A stretch of DNA of 32,049 bases from a bacterium (GTDB taxonomy: Bacteria > UBP6 > UBA1177 > JAKLFG01). The stretch covers positions 1 to 32,049 of the forward strand of contig JAKQHE010000217.1 in the NCBI GenBank assembly GCA_029573155.1, written 5' to 3'. Below the pieces are notes generated by a model. That model was not told where the DNA came from and did not search any database. It saw nothing but the letters and a program-made list of their open reading frames with translations. Shown here piece after piece: positions 1 through 9,000 of this stretch; the first letter of the stretch is position 1; every line of letters starts with the position of its first letter. Both the position numbers and the translations under genes were made by a program.

Positions 1-1
1 G

Positions 2-3000
2 ACCTCTTGTACGATATACCCCTCCTGCAGCAAGGACTGCACCGTTAATTTCTCCAAAGTATCGCAGACAAAGTCATGCACGCCCACCTGCGGCGTTCAA
101 ACATGCGAAATACTTTACGGACTTTCCGGTTGCACCGCCTCCTGTCCCGGTCTGTCGAAGCAAGCGGAATGCACCATCACCTACGACAGTGAGTCCAAAA
201 CTAACAGTTGTTCGACCTCCTGTTCTACCAGCACGCAATCTTGTACCCCCGCGACACAGGCCGGTTGTCCGTACGGGGTCGGTTTGACCGCTCCGGTGGA
301 ATCCGGAAATTGCGATCATCCGTATTCGGGGACAATTTCCGCAAGTAAAACGAACAGTTGCACTCCTTCCTCCTGCACCGTTGATTGCATGGCTACCTGT
401 TGGGCCACCAACTGTACCCCTCCGGGCGTAGGCAAGACCTGCACCGCGAGTTGTACCCCGACCTGCGCGGTGGGAGGTCCTACCCGTAGTTGCACGAGAG
501 AGTGTACTCCCGGCTCGCTCACGGCGAAACCCTCCTACACCTGTTCAAAAACCTTGTACGGAGACGATCGACCTGAGGAATGTGACGGCGGCGACGGAGG
601 GAGCGGCGATCTTCAAGAGTGCCACGAACTCAATGCGAAATACTATGACCGCGAAGTGACCGCCGACTGCAATTCCGATTGCCGCATCGCCACCACGGTC
701 GATCTGGACGATATCTGTCCGTGGTGCGGCAACAATATCGTCGAGGAAAATTACACGATAGATACGGTCCCGGGAGGCGAGGTATGCGACCCGACCGTTC
801 CCGACAGCATGTACTGCATCAATCTGAACCACCCCACGATCCCTTCGTTCCTCGACAATGGCGGTGTGGTGGCGAACTGCGCGACCTGCGCCCCGGCCGA
901 GGATGATATCCGGGATAATTGCCGGTGGTGCGGCGACAACAGGTTCACCGACATCTCCCCGGAGATGTGCGACCCGACCACGACGGAAGATCAGAATGTG
1001 TACGGCGGCCCGAAAATAAAATGCAGTGTCTGGGGCGCCAAGAGCGGCTTTGTCTACTATGACGATCTCCTGCTTACCTGTCCCGATAACTGCACCCAGT
1101 ACACCGCTGACGGTAACCCCTCCTCGGGAGCGGGCGACCCGGACAATCCGCAGGCATACTGCCATTATTGCGGTGACGGGGTATTAACTCCGAGCAAAGA
1201 GACCTGCGAAACGCAGCCGCTTGCCGTGGGTGACCCTTACAATATACCGCCCTACATCGGTAAAGACTGCGGCGACTATGGCGCCAACAACCTGACCGAT
1301 CCCGCCGCCTTCCCGTACTGGCCTTCCTATACCCCTCCCGGTTATCTGAATCTCGCCGCCTGTGTCGCGTGCGGCCCTTCATACGATTACACCACCTGCG
1401 ACTACTGCGGCGACGGCGATATCAATGGCCCCGAGACCTGCGAGTTGGGCGATTGGGTGCGGTGCGTCGATATCACGCCCAACCCCGGGTACTATGCGAC
1501 GAACGACGGTGTTACCGGCGACGGGAGCGACACCGTCACCTACTGCAACAACAGTTCCAATGCTGACCGGCACTGTAAAGAATGGTGCGTCGGCGATCCG
1601 GCCGTGACCGGTTGTCCGGCGGAATGGATCTGCCCGTATTGCGGGGATGGCCTGTACACCTCGCGGGCCGAGACCTGCGATCCTTCGTCTCCCATCGCCG
1701 GCATCGGCGGCGGGGTGATAACCTGCGCCGTTTATTGGAACAACCGTGCCGATGTGCCGCTGGACGGCATTGCGATGACGAGTGGAGAGTTGCCCAAATT
1801 CCACCCGTACGGCGATACGCTGGTGGAATGCCGCCCGGGCTGTATGAACCACTACACCCAACGCACCCTGTGTCGCTATTGCGGCGATGGTCTTACCCAG
1901 GACGATGCGATCGGGAAGGAAGAATGCGATCCGACGGACACCAGTAATACCCATTACTGCAAGGAACTTGACGACACAACGGTGAATCCGCCGAAGATAT
2001 TCTATCCGCTCTTCACGGTCGGTTGCGCCCCTGACTGTACGCTTCAGGATCCCGACGATCCCTCCTTTACCGGCTGTCCGCGCTGTGGCGACGGCAAATA
2101 TACGGCGGATTACACCGCCGCCGGACATCCCGAACTGCCTCTCGAAAAATGCGATCACAACGCCACCGACGGCTTTGATTCGTTCGGGTCCCGCGAGATA
2201 TACTGTACGCTTTGGTGCTCGCAGGACGAAGACGCGACATTGAGGAATTGCTATGACTATCCGGGCGCGACGCGACGGACGGTGACCTGCAGTGAAACGC
2301 CCAAAGACTGCTCCCTCTACGAACAGTCGTCCGAGGCCGCCAAGAAATGCCGTGGATGCGGCGATGGGGAAAACCTCCTGTATAACAGCGATCTGGTCAT
2401 GGCTCTCCATTTCGAGGAGCCGAGCGGCACCACGCTGTATGACGCCGCGCCCGGTACCGCCGCCAACGCGGTGCCCGCCGCCGGCGCTTTTTCCGGCGTC
2501 ACGCTCAATCAGAGCGGTCGCCGCGCTCAGGGCAAGGCGATATCCTTTACGCACAGCAACAATCTCCGGATAAACGATGCCGCCAAACTCGACCTTTCCG
2601 GCGACATGACCTTTGCCTTCTGGTTCAAACAATCCGCCTTCTATACGCCGCCCATCGCGGGGGCGCCGTATCCCATACTCGTCAAGGGACATGGCTGGGA
2701 GTCGAACTACGGGTTCTGGATGCATAATGATGGGGTGAACAATATCATCAAGTTCTCCTTCCATTCGGCTGAGGTCACCGGTTGCGGCATCACCACCACC
2801 GCACAGGATTGGACCCAATGGACCCATGTCGCGGCGGTACGCAGCGGTCAGCAACTGACCATGTATGTGAACGGTGCGCAGGTGAACACGATATCGTGCG
2901 CGACCATTAATCCGCCGGTGAACAGCCACCCCATCACGATAGGGGAGGACACTCCACATCCGATGCATAACAATGTGAATTACGGCGTCACCGGTTACAT

Positions 3001-6000
3001 GGATGAACTGTTCCTCTACAAACGGGCCCTTTCTCAGCCGGAGGTCACCTTCCTCGTCAACCGCGGGGCGTCTGTCGCCGCGGAGTATGAATACTGCGAC
3101 GATGGCAACGTCTCTAACGGCGACGGGTGCAATAGCAACTGCGGGATAGAGACCGACTATGTCTGTACCGGTTCTCCGTCGGTCTGTACCGTGCCGAGCG
3201 GCCTTACCTGCGAGGCCGGTTGGACCTACAACCCCACAACGCAGAAGTGTTATAAATACTTCTCGACAGCAAGAATCTTCACGGCCGCGCAGGCGGACTG
3301 CGGCACCAATTCAGGCAATCTCGTTTCGATGGCCGATGCGACCGAGAATTCCTTTGTTCGCACCAGCGTCGTCGATCCGGCCTCGTCGGGCGCTCAATAC
3401 TGGATCGGCCTCCGGCAACCTGAGACGGCGGTCGGCACGGTCGAGACCTACAATGCCGGGAGTACATATAACAAGATCTACTGCGGCACCACCACCACCA
3501 GCCTCGGCGAAACTTATTCGTACAACGACACGGCCTTCACATGGGTTGCGCCGGTGACCGGCTACTATACCTTCAGGGTCGGGACCACCACCTCCTCCTT
3601 CGACATCTACTTTGCCTATTATGACGGTTACATGGGGTCTTATTACACCGCTGATGCTTACGGCGAGGGTGAGAGCGAAACGCTCTCCTACCAGTATATG
3701 TACGCGGGATACACCAACACGATCTATGTCGGCGGATACAACAGCGCCGATGCCGGTCAGTTCTGTCTTGACATCATCTATCCCTACACCAGCGAGGTTC
3801 CGTGGGAATGGACCGATGGCGCCGCTTATGTCTATGGCGGCTGGGCCGGCGGACAACCCGATAATGCCGCCGCCGTCCAGAATTGTGCTTATGTCCCCAG
3901 CGGTGCCGGTGTGACCACATGGGACGATCTGGCTTGCAATTCCTCGATACCCTATGTGTGCAAGAAAGGGAGCGTCCCGTCTATCTGTGGTGACGGCACC
4001 AAGACCCCGGACGAAGAGTGCGATAACGGTGCCTCGAATGGTCCCTGTGGCTCTTGTACCTCGGCCTGTAAAAATCAGGCGTTCCCCCCCTGTGGCGACG
4101 GTACCCTCTGCGCCGGAGAGACCTGCGAGGACAATCTGCCGGGACAACCGGCCGATTGGGCGACCGGCGCCGATGCCTACGACGGCTGTTTCGAAGGCTG
4201 TGTGGCGGGCTATCATCCGATCGGTATCCACCGGGCCGCCTCGACCGCGCTTAACGGGATCTCCGGCTGGGCCTGCGATCCGGACGAATGGAGTCAGCCG
4301 GTAACGGTCTATGTGGAATTGCGCTACACCAACCAGAACGCGAGTGAAACCTGCGCGAACGACAATCCGTCGAGTCCGACACCGCCCTGCACGGTGGCGG
4401 TCCAGTCATATCTCGACAATTTCCCCGTGAATAAAGTATCCTCCGCGGAGGTCGTCGCCGCCTGTGGCGGTTCGACGGACGGCGGGAGTATCCACGACTT
4501 CGCCCTTTCGGTCAGCGACTTCTCCAACCCGGCCTTGACCGTGGCCAGATCGCCGTACTGGGCGAAGGTGTACGCCATCGATCCGGCCGCGCCTACCGAT
4601 AGTAGACTTAAGCCGCTCAACGATACGCCGCTGCACATCAACATCTGCGGCGACGGTATCGTGGCCGAGGGCGAGGAGTGCGACGAGGGCGCCGCCGGCT
4701 TCAGCGATGAATGCGACGGCTGCACCAGCGACTGCAAGGTGATCCCCGCCTACTCCTGCGGCGACGGCGTGGTCTGCACCAACCACGGCATCATCGAGGA
4801 ATGCGACGACGGCGTAACGAACAACAGTTACGACAAACCCTGCACCGAAGACTGCCGCATCAATCCGTGCGCGTACGGCTCCGGCTGGTACTTCAATGTC
4901 GCCAACGACCGCTGTTACGCGATGACCCCCGGCGGGAGCGCTCAGAGTTTCTACAACGCGCTCAATGTCTGCACCAATGCCACCCAGCGGTCGAACCTCG
5001 TTTCGCTCAACGACGCGGCTGAGGAATCGTGGCTCCGGAGCGTGTTCCCCACCATGTCCACCGCCTACACCATCATCGGCGGCTCCGAGGTGTGGGATTC
5101 CTATCAGCGTTCTTCGGCGAATGCATGGGTCGAAGAGGTGTGGGCCTACCCGGTCACCAACCGGGTCTACTACGGCAACTCGACCGGCCGGGCGAACAAC
5201 TTCAACATCGGCACCTACGACGGGCTCGATATCCGCTACACATGGCGCGTTCCGGCGACCGGCACCTATCGGGTGAACCTCATCCCGTACTCCTCGACCT
5301 ACGACGCGGTCCTGTCGATATACGACTACCAGACCTTCGCGTGGATCCACTACAACGCAAAGGGGATCGGCTCCGGCACCGCCTATATCGAAACGACCGG
5401 CGATGTGGCGCTCACCGCGGGCCACACCTACGAATTGATCGTGGACGGCGTCACCGTCGCCGCGTACAATTACCTCCTCGAGATATTGCAGAACAATACC
5501 CAGCCCACCGACGGCTACACGAAATGGACCGACGGTTCCGCCTTCTCCTACACCAACTGGCTTGCCGGTCATCCGACCTTCGCCAGCAACACCTACCGCT
5601 GGACCGCTGCGAACAACATAAGCAATACTTGGAACGACGGCGGTCTCAGCACCTACCAGTATCTCTGCGAAAAGCCGGGCTACGATGTCTGCGGCAACGG
5701 CTACAAATCCGCCACCGAAGGGTGCGACGACGGCAACACCATCGCCGGCGACGGCTGTTCGGCGGCCTGTGTCGTCGAAGCGGGCTGGAACTGTTCGGCG
5801 ACCTATATGCCGACGCGCTGTTCCCGGTGCGGCAACGGCGCACGGGAATGGTACGAACAGTGCGACGACGGCAATACGACCGCAGGCGACGGCTGTTCGG
5901 CGACCTGCACCATCGAGAGCGCCGCGTGGCACTGCAACGGCGCGACCCCGACCGTCTGCCGCAACTGCGGCAACGGCATCATGGAAGGGAACGAGTTCTG

Positions 6001-9000
6001 CGATCCCGGCATCATCGTAACTTGTGCGTCGAGGAGCGATCTCGTGCCGCCGCAGGGAGGCACCGTCACCGGCAATATCGTCTGCGACGGATGCACCTCG
6101 CTGGTGACCGCGAACAACTGCTTCAAGACCTACACCTGCTCGGCGGGCCTGCCGGCGAACGCCTGCTGGTACAACTGCGAGGCCGTGGCGCCTTTCTCCA
6201 CGACCTACACCTATAACCAGACCTGGAACGGTTCGGCGTGGGTGAACGCCGACAACTACCTGTTCGGCTTCAACGCGAGCCCGGCGGCGAATTCCTGCCA
6301 GTTCAAGTGCCGGCCCAATTACACATGGAACGCGGGCACCTCGACCTGCGATCAGAATCAGCAGAGGGTCAGTTGCGGCGCGAAACCGCGGAGCGACACC
6401 TACGAACTCTGGAACGACGGCGAAAGCGGCGCCAACATCGGGACCTATCTCCAGACATGGGATGGCGTCAGCGGTACTTGGCAGCCGGTCCTTTCGCCGC
6501 ACTATGACGCCGCGATCGGCCCCTGTCATTTCAAATGCGCCGCGGGCGCCGTGTGGGATGCCGGGCTGGGCCAGTGCCGGATATGCGGCGACAACATCAA
6601 GGAGGGTATCGAGGCGTGCGACACGAGCCAGTTCGGCACCTCGACCTGCCAGAACACGGTCACGCCTCCGGAAGGTTCCGCGACCGGCGGATCGCTTTCC
6701 TGCAACCTTTCCTGCGGTCTTATCACCACCGGTTGCACCAAGTCGTGGAACTGCGTCAACAAACCGGTAGGAACGGTGTACTACGGCGGCGGCGATACAT
6801 ACAGTTATGGTCAGGCATGGAACGGCTCGGCGTGGGTGAACCCGAACAATTACTTGGACGGGTATGTCGCCAGTCCGGCCGTGAACACCTGCCAGTACAC
6901 CTGTGCCGGTGCCGGCTATGTGTACGACGGACTTGCCTGCTCCAAATGCGGCGACGGTGTGCCGACCGGCATGGAGCCGTGTGATGACGGCGATCTCCGC
7001 AACGACAACGCCTGTAAGAACAACTGTACTTGGAACACCTGCCGCGACGGCTATGTCCTCACCGGCACCGAGGCCTGCGATGACGGCAACGCGGTCGACA
7101 CCGACTACTGCCGCAACAACTGCTCTTGGAACACCTGCGGCGACGGCGCGCTCAAAGCGACCCCGGTGAATATGACCCACCTGCTCCCCTTCGACGGGAA
7201 CGCGAACGACGCGTCGGGCAAGGGGAACAACGGCACGCTCCTGAACGGCGCGACCTATGTGGCCCTCGGCGGCATATGGGGCTCCCACGGGCTGAGTCTC
7301 GACGGGATCGACGACCGCGTCAGCATCCCGACGACCGGCATGTCGAACCTGCAGGGGACCATCGACTACTGGATAAAGCCGAACGGCTGGAGCGGCGGGG
7401 CCCTCGGCGCGGCGAACCGACACGGCTCCTTCCAGACCATCGCTTCGTGGTCCAACGGGGCGCGCGGGCAGATGATGATACTCGATAACTTCGAGGGCGC
7501 CTTCTACTTCCGCATCGTGGATGAAACGGCCGCTTCGGTCGATGTCTCGTTCGCGAACAACACCTACTACACCAGCGGCAACTGGACCCGCGTCACCGTC
7601 ACTTGGAGCAGGATCACCTCGCGCATGAAGGTCTATATGAACGGCGGGTTCGTGGCTGAGACCGTCTGGAACCAGCCCATAGCGACGCCCTTCGAGTCGA
7701 CCGCCTACATCGGTATCGGCCACGGCAACCCGCAACTGGGCGTCATAGATCATTTCCGCATACTCAATCGCGCCCTCAGCGACGCCGAGATAACCAACAG
7801 CATGTGGCAGTCGTTCGACGGCACCTCCGCCGGCGTCGATTTCTCCCACCGCGCCAACAACGGCACGCTCGTCAATGGCCCGACCGTCGTCGCCGGCAAG
7901 GTGGGCAACGCCCTGTCGTTCAACGGTTCGAACCAGTATGTCACGGTGCCCGACGACGCGTCGCAGATGCGGCTCGGCACCGCCATGACGGTCGAGACAT
8001 GGGTGAAGATCGCGGCCAACCCGGGCGACTGGGTACGCATCGTCGGCAAGAGCGATACCGATGCGTCCTGCTCCAACCGCAACTACGGTCTGTGGATAGC
8101 CAGCACCGGCCAGATACTGTTCCAGATAGGGGGCTCGACCGGCATCTGGGGCAATGTCATGTCGGTGAGGACCGTGACCAATAATGTGTGGCGTCATGTG
8201 GCCGGTACCTACGACGGTGCCAATATGCGGGTGTACATCGACGGCGTCCTCGAGGGGCAACTCGCCTATACCCAGACCCCGATAACCTCGGCGGGGCCGC
8301 TTACCATCGGTTCCGCGGTCGGTTGCCACGGCTATCTCAACGGCCAGATGGATGAGACGAGGATATATCAACGCGCCCTCACGCAGGCCGAGTTGCAGAA
8401 CAGCATCGAATACTGCGACGACAGTAACGGGACCAACACCGACGCCTGTACCAGCGCCTGCGTCGGCAGCACCTGCGGCGACACCATCGTCAAGTCCACC
8501 GCGCCGGCCGAGGTCTGCGACAGCGGGTTCCTCTACAACGGTGCCTACGGTTACTGCAAATCCGATTGTTCCGCCATGGGCCCGCGGTGCGGCGACGGTA
8601 TCTTGACCTTTACCACCGCCAGCATGGTCCTGCGGCTCAACATGGACGAAGGGAGCGGTACCACCGCCAACGATTCCGCGGGAACGGCGCAGAACGGCAC
8701 CATCACCAGCCCGTGGTGGGTCGCGGCGGGCAATCCCTACTCGACCAAATTCAACAACGCCCTCTACTTCGACGGCGGCGCCCGTTATGTCACCATGGCG
8801 AACCATGCAGACCTGCAACTAGGCGCGTCAAAAGCATCGTTCACCGTGTCGGCGTGGGTCAACTTCCCGGCGGGAGCGGCGGGCACCCGGTTCCCCATCA
8901 TCACGAAGGGTACCGGTAGCACGCTGAACTACGCTCTCTGGCTCGAGCCGCTCATCGGCACCAGTCCCGCGGGACATGTTTCGTTCGTGTTCCATCCCGA

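Noticed and set aside
4406-8818. A 1470-codon open frame on the minus strand inside the giant gene
   Set aside because: It is antisense to clear LamG, lectin and disulfide domains, is rich in Arg/Gly/Val/Ala with no recognisable domain, and is expected from strong third-position GC bias.
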